Shown here piece after piece: positions 52,898 through 61,186 of a stretch of 64,000 nucleotides of DNA (position 1 is the stretch's first letter; each line of letters starts with the position of its first letter). This DNA comes from a bacterium (GTDB taxonomy: Bacteria; Electryoneota; B3-LCP). The stretch covers positions 186,001 through 250,000 of the forward strand of contig JAPKYS010000023.1 of assembly GCA_026394195.1 (NCBI GenBank), read 5' to 3'. The notes under the pieces are model-generated. The model did not search any database. It was not told where the DNA came from and saw only the letters and a program-made list of their open reading frames with translations. The translations under genes were made by a program, and so were the position numbers.

Positions 52898-54916
52898 TTA
52901 ATTCCCTAAATCCGCATCGACTTCGATATGTGCCGAGGCGCCAACCACGATGTGATCATCGGTTCTGAATCGGACGGTGTCGCCATTCGTCGAATTGATG
53001 AGCACAAAGGTTTGGAAGTACAACGGTTTTGATGGACTGGCGCTCGCAAACATGTTGAGATGTTCGAGATCTAAGGTTTGGTTGAAGGCCGCCACCCCGG
53101 GATTTACGACGTAACCTGCCCAATCAAGAGTCGCAGGTGGAAGGTTCAATACTGCGAAAGTGTCCACCTCGCTGCTGAATTCTTTCCGAAATTCGGTGGA
53201 ATCATACGAGGAAAGCACCAACGCCTGACCGCTTAGAGGCATGTGATTCTGTACATCGATATTCAGAACAACTTCGAGCAGGTTATTCTCGAACCCCTCG
53301 TCAATCTCGGTCTGTTGTGGTTCCAGACTGCTTTTACCGATCGTCATGATAAAGGGTGAATAGATGTGAATCACCCCTTCAATCCACTGCCAGTCCTCGA
53401 GGTTTACATAGTTATTGACGCGGGCTGTACCGATGGGAAGGATGCTGTCAGGCAGAACGTTGGCAATGTCGCGCGTCCCTGTGAATATAGTGTCAAGGAT
53501 ACCCGGTGCGGTCATGGTTCCGGCAGGGATCAGCAAGGTTGGCAACGGAGCAGTCACGACGACATGACCGTATTTGTATGCCAGCAAGGTCAAGTTCAGC
53601 TCGATTGGAGTATTGATGACATTGGAGAAAGCCAGGTGGTTGAACACTATGGCGACGTCCAACGAATCCAGACCGCCTGGCACGTTCTGCAGGATTTGAG
53701 CCGGCTGTACAATGTCTATCTCAGTGTCGGTAATTTGCCCCTCGAATGCGCTGAAGTACAGATCCGAAACAGCGAAAGAAGCTAAAACCGCCTGACTTGC
53801 TGCCACTTGGACAAAATTACCGCTGATACCGTAAGCAGGATCGGAAGTATCCAGAATCTGGCAGGTGACCCGCGCTTCGATGACGTTGTCCATTTGAGGG
53901 CGCTGCAGGAGATATCCTGTTAGCTCACCAGTCAAAGTAACCGTTTCGTTAGTGTCCAATTCGGTGGTTTCAACGTAGAGTTGGCCGTTCTTGGAGAAAT
54001 CCGGCAGTGTGAATGTAACCTCATTGATCAGATTGGTATGATTCGTCAAAGTATAGGTCACTGACCCTGATTTGATCGTGGCGGCTTTCAGGACGTTTGA
54101 TTCCTCTAAGACGATGAGGGTATCTTCTTCGAAGGTCTGCGCCGGAATGTGCGCCAGGGCGCTGTCAACCCACAGATCAGACAGATTGACAGTTACTGCG
54201 ATATTGTTTATTTCACCGACATTAACAGGATCAACCGAACCTGAAGAGTAGCCGCTCAGGCGTATTTCCAGCATATTACTGATTTTCTGGTGGATAGGCA
54301 TTGGCTGCGTTGAACTGGTGCTGCTGCCGGCTGGAAGCGGCGATGACAGATGCAGCGTGGCAATCTGCAAGGATGGACTTTGTGTCCAAATTTCCAGATT
54401 CAGATTATCTAAGACCACGGGTAGGTTGTTGGCTACGGTGATGGTGACGTCCCCCGAATCGAGATATACCCACTCATACTCAGCGTACTGTTGCAGTGGT
54501 TCGGTAGAGGCTGGAATATTAAATGGTGGGATCGGGGTATATTGACCGATAAACGAATCCAGGGCGGTGACGTTGATATTCTTCGATTGGGATCCTGGTG
54601 AATTTACCTTCCGTACGCCAACATAGGTCTCAACGTCATGGTTGAAAGCCTCGTAATTCAAGGCGCTGTCAACGAAAACCTTTTCGATCGAATCCGTAAA
54701 GTTGGCGAACACGGTATCACTGTTGACAGATACCCAGTCATCGCCGGTAAGAGAGACCAGATTGGTATCGGTGATGATGTCGAAGATGGAGTAGGTTTTG
54801 TCGGCGATGGGTACAGTAAAATCGGTCTGCCATCGAGGCGTGCCGGGTTGTTTGACTGTGCAGCCGAAGGCGAGCAGGATCGCACTCAACAGCACGATTG
54901 CGGTTGGTAGTCTCAT
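52898..54916 (-). CDS. Large beta-rich lipoprotein of unknown function
   Basis: 672 residues; lipoprotein signal MRLPTAIVLLSAILLAFGC with C19 as the acylation site. The mature start KQPGTPRWQTDFTVPIADKT then YSIFDIITDTN recurs in large surface lipoproteins of FCB-type candidate phyla, as far as I can recall; no enzyme motif is visible. The body is repetitive in style, with several segments of the form 'F.LPDFS..G.LYVETTELDT' and 'NVIEARVTC', suggesting stacked immunoglobulin-like beta domains. It is preceded by a G-rich ribosome site (TGGGGGGAAAA), as is the barrel gene, and the two are likely functional partners at the outer membrane. Confidence 0.6.
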   Translation of the reverse strand: MRLPTAIVLLSAILLAFGCTVKQPGTPRWQTDFTVPIADKTYSIFDIITDTNLVSLTGDDWVSVNSDTVFANFTDSIEKVFVDSALNYEAFNHDVETYVGVRKVNSPGSQSKNINVTALDSFIGQYTPIPPFNIPASTEPLQQYAEYEWVYLDSGDVTITVANNLPVVLDNLNLEIWTQSPSLQIATLHLSSPLPAGSSTSSTQPMPIHQKISNMLEIRLSGYSSGSVDPVNVGEINNIAVTVNLSDLWVDSALAHIPAQTFEEDTLIVLEESNVLKAATIKSGSVTYTLTNHTNLINEVTFTLPDFSKNGQLYVETTELDTNETVTLTGELTGYLLQRPQMDNVIEARVTCQILDTSDPAYGISGNFVQVAASQAVLASFAVSDLYFSAFEGQITDTEIDIVQPAQILQNVPGGLDSLDVAIVFNHLAFSNVINTPIELNLTLLAYKYGHVVVTAPLPTLLIPAGTMTAPGILDTIFTGTRDIANVLPDSILPIGTARVNNYVNLEDWQWIEGVIHIYSPFIMTIGKSSLEPQQTEIDEGFENNLLEVVLNIDVQNHMPLSGQALVLSSYDSTEFRKEFSSEVDTFAVLNLPPATLDWAGYVVNPGVAAFNQTLDLEHLNMFASASPSKPLYFQTFVLINSTNGDTVRFRTDDHIVVGASAHIEVDADLGN

Positions 54917-55056
54917 TTTTCCCCCCAGGTTTTATCAGCTTAGAAAGCGTACTCTAAAAATCGCAGGCACCAAAATCTCGGCTGCAAGATAGCATGTAAA
55001 AAGATGAAAAATGGTGATTTCTGTCACTCAGTCAATAATTATTTCATTGTTTATAA

Positions 55057-55085
55057 TTGATACTATTATCATATAATTGTATAAT
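55057..55085 (+). promoter_or_regulatory. Orphan near-consensus promoter on the plus strand
   Basis: TTGATA (55057-55062), 17 bp, TATAAT (55080-55085). No plus-strand gene follows; transcription would start near 55092 and meet the hairpin at 55201-55230. The 361-bp gap 54917-55277 has no supportable coding sequence; it is AT-rich and must also hold the minus-strand promoter for the gene at 54916, which I could not pick out. Confidence 0.4.
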
Positions 55086-55200
55086 CCAAGAAATAAGCGT
55101 AGTAATTGACTTTCACTATCGAGTGACTATTCCAATTCTCCATGAACACTCTTAGAGTAGAAATCACACCTCAAAGGAAGGACTAAGATCTTATTTGGTA

Positions 55201-55230
55201 CAAAGGGGCGGCTGATGAGCCACCCCTTTG
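55201..55230. terminator. Strong hairpin, probable terminator
   Basis: Arms CAAAGGGGCGGCT / AGCCACCCCTTTG, 12 of 13 pairs with a 4-base loop. It lies 48 bp after the stop of the minus-strand peptidase gene; the tail there is weakly U-rich (GTACCAAATAAG). Read on the plus strand it is followed by TGATATTTCTTC. Confidence 0.65.
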
Positions 55231-55277
55231 TGATATTTCTTCAGAGACATCGTTGGGTGAGGTGAAGACAGAAGTTG

Positions 55278-58061
55278 CTATTTCAACAGCACCATCTTTC
55301 CAGTTATTGTCGTGGCTGCTACACCCGATCCGGAGGTCGTCAGCCGGTAAAGATATACGCCTGAGGCGAATCTCGTTGCGTCGAATGTTACCTGATGCGA
55401 CCCGACTTCACACCAGCCATCCACCAATTGAACCACTTCCCGCCCCGAGATATCATAGACGGTAAGCTTCACCAAGCTGGAATTTGGAAGCTCGTAACTG
55501 ATCAATGTGGTAGGATTGAAGGGATTGGGTGAAACTTGCACCAGGCAGGCAGTCGTCGGAATCTCAACCGAAGCGTACTCCTCCAGAAATTCACCGGAAC
55601 ATTTCGATTCGGATAACCAGGGTCCTCCATCGGCGCTGGTCGACTTGGTGAAGGTAAAGTAGCTGCTATCCACGATGGTGCTGGTATTGGGACCGATGTA
55701 GGAGATGTAGTAATTCGTTCCGGCAGGGATGGTGGAGGCTACATTCTGGGTCAGAGTTCTGGAGGGATTGGCATTTCCCGGCAGGGATCGGCTGACAGGT
55801 CCGAAAACTGTATAGTAGATGCTTCCAGATCGAATTTTATTCCAGACCTGGAAGTTCTGCTGTGAGGTGCTCAAGTTATGCACGTTGATATTGTACTGGA
55901 AATTACCGCCGTTGGCTGGAATGACGATCGGCGGATTGATGGCACTGATGTTGATATCGAGAGTGGGGGGGACTGATCCGGTAAAGCCCATCAGTTTTAA
56001 ATCGTCCACAAAGAAGCCGTCTGCGACCACACCGCCATCCGATTTAAACTCAAACCGGAATTTCAAGTAGGATTGTTCGACATAAGGAGTAAGATTGATG
56101 GTCTCATGCACCCAGGTGGATTGTGTCCCTTCATAACCGGGTTCGTTCAACGGCTGCTGTCCCTGTCCGGCGCCTGATTGAGTATACTGTCCCGCCAGAG
56201 GCGTCCAGGTTGACCCATTAGTGCTGACTTCGATCTGGCAGAAATCATAGTTGGCTTCGATATTCCAGCGTGCCCAATATTCCAGCCAGAGTGTCGTCGA
56301 GCCTGAAAGATTCAAGGGCTGCGTCAGGGTCATGGTCATATTGGCGTTGTTGCCGTAATTGCCGCTGGGTGAATCGGCGAAGCTGTACGTTCCGGCGTGG
56401 GGATTGGTGTTGCAAAGTCCCCAGGTGCCGGTAGTCGTCCAATTACTCATGCCGGTTTCAGCGTTATCTTGAAAGAAAACCGTAGGCTGGCCAACCGTCA
56501 AGTTGACATTCTGAGTGCGAATGAAACCACCTTGGTTGATGCTCACGGTGAATTGAGCAATGTGGCCTATCGGACAGTTCGAGGCAACTTCGACAATGAA
56601 TGGATTTGCGCTGTTGCCGGCAGTTGACCGTCGGCGCAGCGTGTCGGTTGAAGCAGTGGACGTCGTGATGGTGATGTATGGATCTATCGAACTCAGCTGG
56701 TAGTTCACCGCTTCCGAGGTTCCCCAACCACGGTTGAAAACGGTGCAAATCAAGTTTTCAGTTTGGCCGGGAGTCAGGTAACCATCAACCACGTCCAACG
56801 ATGAAAAGAGAACCTGCCCGCCGGCGCACCAAAATTGGTTCAGGAAGCAATTGAGGTTGTCGCGCGCCTCGGGCATGATGTAGCTGATTGAAGGCCAAAA
56901 GCCATGCGAACCGATTTCCGGTTCGATATTGATAATGTCGTGTTCATGAAGCTGCCAATCCTGTGTGCGACCGTTGGATGCGTACTCCACCACGTAGCTG
57001 GGACCGAAATCATAGCCATTCTGTTGTGCTGCATAGCCCATGTAATCCATGTGTACATCGTAGTATTCCGGCATTACGTTGGCATAGCCATAGGCGGTGA
57101 GGTAGACGTTCCCAGACGTGTGACAGGTCATTCCTGTTGCAAAATGGCGGACGTTCGTAAAATTTATCATGGCCTGGGTTTCAGGTTCTGAAGCAGCGCT
57201 GGGTCCACGGTAGGTTTCCGAACTGGGCGTAGGGCTCGATCCGATGTTATCGTAGCCCCACTGATAAGAGTAGTTCCGATTCAGATCGACTCCATAGGAA
57301 CCGCCATTGTTGCGGCGGTTCTTACGCCAGGTCCCACCGCCGTTGGGATTGGTCTGTTGGTTATAGAGTAGTCCGTCAGGGTTCGTCACCGGCACAAAGT
57401 AAAATTCGCGATTATTCACCAGGTAGGTCACTTCTGCGTCGGTACCGTAGTTTTCCAGCAGATACCACATGGCATAGAGGGTGGCGGTATAACCGCCCGG
57501 TTCGCGAGCGTGGTGTAAGGCGTCAAAAATGGCTTCCGGTTCGTTTTCATCGATGTCCGGATTATCGGAAATCTTCACCATATAGATGGGGTTGTTGTTC
57601 CATCCATTCCCCAAAATAACCTTGGCTGTGCAGAGATTTGGATAGAGTAATCGCATGGAATCCAGATCTGAAGTGATCTGCTGGAAGGTGTAGAAACCAC
57701 CCATCGATCCATATTTCATGTGCACCGGATCGGTATCTACCAGGGGAAGAACCGTATGCAGGTTTTCAAGGCAGATTTTCTCGTAATACCCAGCTAAATC
57801 CTCTTGAATCAAACGGAAATTGAGACCATGGCTTCTGACCAGGTTGAGGTCACTGTCGCTGACCGGAATTTCAATCCCCTGGTTTTTGACTGCATGTGCG
57901 TCGTCCAGTGCTAAACCCAGCTCACCCAGTCGTTGGATGGTCTCTGGGCTCGGATTCGGTATTAGAATGAGATGATATTTTTCAACTTCCTGAGCCGGAA
58001 GCGGGCTGCAGATCATCATAGCGATGAAGAGGACTGTCAAAGAAAACATCAAGCGTCTCAT
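55278..58061 (-). CDS. Secreted M14 zinc carboxypeptidase with C-terminal sorting domain
   Basis: About 927 residues from ATG 58061, chosen for GAGGAG 7 bases upstream and the signal peptide RRLMFSLTVLFIAMMI...PAQ; the in-frame ATG at 58109 lies at the predicted transcription start. A propeptide-like start is followed by the peptidase: IFDALHHAREPGGYTATLYA (HxxE zinc ligands), NPNGGGTWRKNRRNNGGSYG and VDLNRNYSYQWGYD, GMTCHTSGNVYL (zinc His) and NIEPEIGSHGFWP (catalytic Glu). Next come beta domains, one MAM/jelly-roll-like (WLEYWARWNIEANYDFCQIE), and a FlgD-like sorting module (PNPFNPTTLISYELPNSS to the end VLLK). Export by type IX secretion is inferred. Confidence 0.92.
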   Translation of the reverse strand: MRRLMFSLTVLFIAMMICSPLPAQEVEKYHLILIPNPSPETIQRLGELGLALDDAHAVKNQGIEIPVSDSDLNLVRSHGLNFRLIQEDLAGYYEKICLENLHTVLPLVDTDPVHMKYGSMGGFYTFQQITSDLDSMRLLYPNLCTAKVILGNGWNNNPIYMVKISDNPDIDENEPEAIFDALHHAREPGGYTATLYAMWYLLENYGTDAEVTYLVNNREFYFVPVTNPDGLLYNQQTNPNGGGTWRKNRRNNGGSYGVDLNRNYSYQWGYDNIGSSPTPSSETYRGPSAASEPETQAMINFTNVRHFATGMTCHTSGNVYLTAYGYANVMPEYYDVHMDYMGYAAQQNGYDFGPSYVVEYASNGRTQDWQLHEHDIINIEPEIGSHGFWPSISYIMPEARDNLNCFLNQFWCAGGQVLFSSLDVVDGYLTPGQTENLICTVFNRGWGTSEAVNYQLSSIDPYITITTSTASTDTLRRRSTAGNSANPFIVEVASNCPIGHIAQFTVSINQGGFIRTQNVNLTVGQPTVFFQDNAETGMSNWTTTGTWGLCNTNPHAGTYSFADSPSGNYGNNANMTMTLTQPLNLSGSTTLWLEYWARWNIEANYDFCQIEVSTNGSTWTPLAGQYTQSGAGQGQQPLNEPGYEGTQSTWVHETINLTPYVEQSYLKFRFEFKSDGGVVADGFFVDDLKLMGFTGSVPPTLDINISAINPPIVIPANGGNFQYNINVHNLSTSQQNFQVWNKIRSGSIYYTVFGPVSRSLPGNANPSRTLTQNVASTIPAGTNYYISYIGPNTSTIVDSSYFTFTKSTSADGGPWLSESKCSGEFLEEYASVEIPTTACLVQVSPNPFNPTTLISYELPNSSLVKLTVYDISGREVVQLVDGWCEVGSHQVTFDATRFASGVYLYRLTTSGSGVAATTITGKMVLLK

Positions 58062-58115
58062 ATTATCTCCTCGGGTTGGAACGGCATTTGGGGATGCATT
58101 TTTTTGCATCCCTTA

Positions 58116-58144
58116 AATATACTAAAATCCAGACTGAATGTCAA
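58116..58144 (-). promoter_or_regulatory. Promoter of the M14 carboxypeptidase gene
   Basis: Minus strand: TTGACA (58144-58139), 17 bp, TATATT (58121-58116). Start expected near 58109, about 48 bases before the chosen ATG. The first transcribed bases form a hairpin (58091-58112, arms GGGATGCA/TGCATCCC). Confidence 0.8.
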
Positions 58145-58197
58145 GTAAATTATTGAGGCGGATTAAAATTTCCAGAGCTATGTAGATCCTGCAAAAA

Positions 58198-58229
58198 AAA
58201 CAGGAGCGCATCTGATTGCACCCCTGTTT
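58198..58229 (-). terminator. Terminator of the lamin-tail gene
   Basis: Minus strand: stem with outer arms AAACAGG / CCTGTTT and inner pairs to GCA/TGC, followed by a run of eight T (from 58200 down to 58193). It lies 27 bp after the stop at 58256. Confidence 0.85.
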
Positions 58230-58255
58230 GTCGTGGAAGATTTGCTGAGATCTGA

Positions 58256-61129
58256 CTACTTGATCAGGACCATCTTGCTGCTATGATTGTAGCTGCCGGC
58301 TTGCAGTTTGTAGAGATAGACGCCGGAAGCCAGGCTCGAAGCATCAAAGGAAACCTCATGGTAACCTGCTGAACGGTAGCCGTTCACCAGCGTGGTTACC
58401 AGCTGTCCCTGGAGATTGTAGATATCCAGCTGCACCTGACCCGCATCGGGTAAACCGAACCGGATCGTGGTGGTTGGATTGAACGGGTTGGGATAGTTCT
58501 GATCCAGAGAGTAGACTTCTGGGATGATTGAGGTGGTCGTCGCAGGATCAGAATCGTCTTTCTCAATCCAATCCGTCAGGGCGATCAGGTCGTTACTCTT
58601 TACTATCTCACCATCACCGGCCACAGTGGATTTTGTGAAAATGAAAGCGTCAGAAGCAACCATCTGTGTACCGACGTACAAGTGAGCTCGATAAGAGTAG
58701 ACACCTGCAGGCCATGTTCTGGGAATGCTCTGGGCGAACGTGCGCGATGGGTGAGAATTTGGTCCAATCGACCTGCTTATTCCGCTCGGATTGAAAGTGT
58801 AAATCGTTCCATCCGGATATTCTGCACGGAAGTAGATTGTGAGGCTCGCGGGGTTGGCCGTGTTATTGTTCGCCTGGACGATATAAGTGAACGAACCTCC
58901 GTTTGCCGGTATGACGATGGGAGGATTAAGCGGCACCAATGTCAGGTTCTTTAGTGGAGTGTAGATATCCGTCGTAAAGCGCGGCAGCAGTTGATAGCCG
59001 GTCGTGTAGGGTGACGAGCTGTCGAATTGCGATTGAATGCCGATCACGTTGACCGGGTCTGTCGGTATGGGAGCCCCCGGGATGTTCGAATCTGTATCAA
59101 TGCGAACGATCGCAGAATCAGCGCCGTCAGTAACCCAGTAGTTGGTGTTGCCGAGGAAGTTACCTGTGGTGGTGAAACGAACGCCGCGATATTCAACCAG
59201 GACACTCTCATAGCTCTCCCCGACCTGATCGAGATCCGGGACGAGAGTCGTGAGGAGGACACCGCCTGTGCCCAGCACTTCGATGACAGGATTATAGTTG
59301 GCATTATTGGGATTGTCTTCGATTTCAGCCAGACCGTTATAGAATCCAAGCCATCCGGTCACCTTGACATGGTCGCCAATACCCCAGGTTGTACTTGAAA
59401 CCACAGGATCGAAGACGGCGATACCGGGACCGCCATTCAGGCTGGTTTGGATGTGAGCCGTTCCCGACGTACCGAATTGTGTCGTAGCCGTAACGTAACC
59501 TTCGATTGTGAACAATTCATGATAAAGCAGGGGGAATCCCAGGGAGTCATTGGTCATGAGCGTCGCAATCGGGGTGACGATGGTGTAGTCATGATGGATG
59601 TAGGTGTAGTAGTTCGTCGGCGCATTGGCTGGATCGGTGGTGGTGTTAGCCTGATTATCAGTGGCGCTGACGTAGAACTGTACGGTCGTATTGGCGGTGA
59701 ATCCGGGAATGGAGTTACCGTAAACAGAGTCGCCGGCGGCGCCGTCATTATGCAGACCATCATCGAACAATTGCAGTTGTGTCCAGGTGCCGGTCGTGCT
59801 GTAGTAGACAGATGCGGTAGTGACCTGGATATCATCGTAGATTCGGCTGTTGATCACCACACTCTGATTCGGACTCGGCAGATAAGGATTGGGCATGGTC
59901 TGCGAAATCGAAGGACCAATACTGGTGAAAATCAGGTCGCTGGTCGAGCGCGGGATCAACTGGTAACCCGAGGTGTAGGGGCTGGTGTTGTCGTACTGCC
60001 CCACCTGACCGATAAGATCGCACGATCCCACGGGGATGGGACTGCTGACTATGTCGGTTTGGGCGTCGACGTAGAAGACGACGGTATCGACACCAACCAC
60101 TGCGTGGTAGCTGACGTTTCCGACGAAATTGCCGGTTTCCACGAAATGGGCTCCGTTAAGGCGTACCAGATAGCCTTCCCGAGCTTCATTAAATCCGGAG
60201 GGTGTTACCACGATGGGATTGACGGTGTGTCCGGATGAGATGATCTGGAATTGTACGTCCGGACTGCCGCTCAGCGGTTCGTCAACAATTTCTGTCAAAC
60301 CGGCGTAGAAACCTACCCAGCCGGTGGCGGTTACGCTGTCACCGATGGCAATTCCCGATGATTGTACTGTGATGTCATAGACGGCTACTGCGCCGCTGTT
60401 ATCGTACATGTATGCTGGACCACTGGTTCCCAGTTGTACTGCGCAAGTTATAATTCCGGTAATGGTGACCAATGAATCCTTTAGAATTGGAGTACCTGTC
60501 GAGTCATTGGCGCGGACGTCAGAGATCAGAGTAATACCGGGTCCGGGACCACCCTGGAAAGGTTGGGGTGTGGGCGTGGTAAGATCCTGCCAGTCGGTTG
60601 CCAGGTTATTATCGACGCCGGGAGTAATGCGCGATAGCGAATGTCCGGCGACGACCAGCGGATTGATCTCCGATGCCAGCGCAGGATCTCCTGCATCACC
60701 AGTGAGATTATTTGTGTTGGGTACATCATAGAGGCAGGTATCATGGTAACCGAGCAAGTCATTGATGCGAACTGCGTCCGTTGCGCCGCCGGCGTTCTGG
60801 AAATTGAAGTTATAAACCAGATCCGGTGTGACCGCAAAGAAAGTCTGCACGTTAGTCCCACCAATCAGCAGGTAGTTGTGCGCGCCGATGATGGTCCCGG
60901 TCGGAAGGGTGTAGGTCCCATAGGCGAACGTGGTACCGCCCCACTGAATTTGCCACCCACTGATGTCGACGTCGGTGGCGCCATTGTTGTAGAGTTCGAT
61001 GAACTCGTAGCCCGTGTCGGATCCAATATGGTCGTAATAGAGCTCATTGACGACCACGGCTGCGTTCGCATAGAACGCCGAGAATCCTAACAACAAGACT
61101 GCACATAAAATCCTTCGCGCAATTTTCAT
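58256..61129 (-). CDS. Secreted lamin-tail-domain protein with duplicated OB-like modules and sorting domain
   Basis: About 957 residues from ATG 61129; AGGAG lies 7 bases upstream, so the ATG five codons earlier (61144) is less likely. Signal peptide KIARRILCAVLLLGFSAFYA. The first domain is a lamin-tail domain (VVVNELYYDHIGSDTGYEFI, ELYNNGATDVDISGWQI). Two copies of an OB-like module follow: SLVTITGIITCAVQLGTSGP ... GDSVTATGWVGFYAGLTEI, and ELFTIEGYVTATTQFGTSGT ... GDHVKVTGWLGFYNGLAEI, separated by an Ig-like stretch. Then a beta domain shared in style with the M14 protein (NPPIVIPANGGSFTYIV) and a FlgD-like sorting module (SLDQNYPNPFNPTTTIRFGL to MVLIK). No nuclease active site was recognised. 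Confidence 0.85.
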   Translation of the reverse strand: MKIARRILCAVLLLGFSAFYANAAVVVNELYYDHIGSDTGYEFIELYNNGATDVDISGWQIQWGGTTFAYGTYTLPTGTIIGAHNYLLIGGTNVQTFFAVTPDLVYNFNFQNAGGATDAVRINDLLGYHDTCLYDVPNTNNLTGDAGDPALASEINPLVVAGHSLSRITPGVDNNLATDWQDLTTPTPQPFQGGPGPGITLISDVRANDSTGTPILKDSLVTITGIITCAVQLGTSGPAYMYDNSGAVAVYDITVQSSGIAIGDSVTATGWVGFYAGLTEIVDEPLSGSPDVQFQIISSGHTVNPIVVTPSGFNEAREGYLVRLNGAHFVETGNFVGNVSYHAVVGVDTVVFYVDAQTDIVSSPIPVGSCDLIGQVGQYDNTSPYTSGYQLIPRSTSDLIFTSIGPSISQTMPNPYLPSPNQSVVINSRIYDDIQVTTASVYYSTTGTWTQLQLFDDGLHNDGAAGDSVYGNSIPGFTANTTVQFYVSATDNQANTTTDPANAPTNYYTYIHHDYTIVTPIATLMTNDSLGFPLLYHELFTIEGYVTATTQFGTSGTAHIQTSLNGGPGIAVFDPVVSSTTWGIGDHVKVTGWLGFYNGLAEIEDNPNNANYNPVIEVLGTGGVLLTTLVPDLDQVGESYESVLVEYRGVRFTTTGNFLGNTNYWVTDGADSAIVRIDTDSNIPGAPIPTDPVNVIGIQSQFDSSSPYTTGYQLLPRFTTDIYTPLKNLTLVPLNPPIVIPANGGSFTYIVQANNNTANPASLTIYFRAEYPDGTIYTFNPSGISRSIGPNSHPSRTFAQSIPRTWPAGVYSYRAHLYVGTQMVASDAFIFTKSTVAGDGEIVKSNDLIALTDWIEKDDSDPATTTSIIPEVYSLDQNYPNPFNPTTTIRFGLPDAGQVQLDIYNLQGQLVTTLVNGYRSAGYHEVSFDASSLASGVYLYKLQAGSYNHSSKMVLIK

Positions 61130-61186
61130 TGTCCTTCTCCTCATTTGGTGTTATGGTGTCTGGTTCCTGTTGGATATTGATCTTGA

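Noticed and set aside
53366..53785. 139-codon plus-strand open frame inside the large lipoprotein gene
   Set aside because: Antisense to a continuous lipoprotein frame, with no start signal and no recognisable domain.
55142..55186. 14-codon frame in the spacer after the orphan promoter
   Set aside because: No ribosome binding site and too short to judge; the RNA, if real, need not be coding.
59447..60238. 263-codon plus-strand open frame opposite the lamin-tail gene
   Set aside because: It lies wholly antisense to a coherent secreted-protein frame. Its translation is low-complexity and rich in G, V, D and R with no motif.
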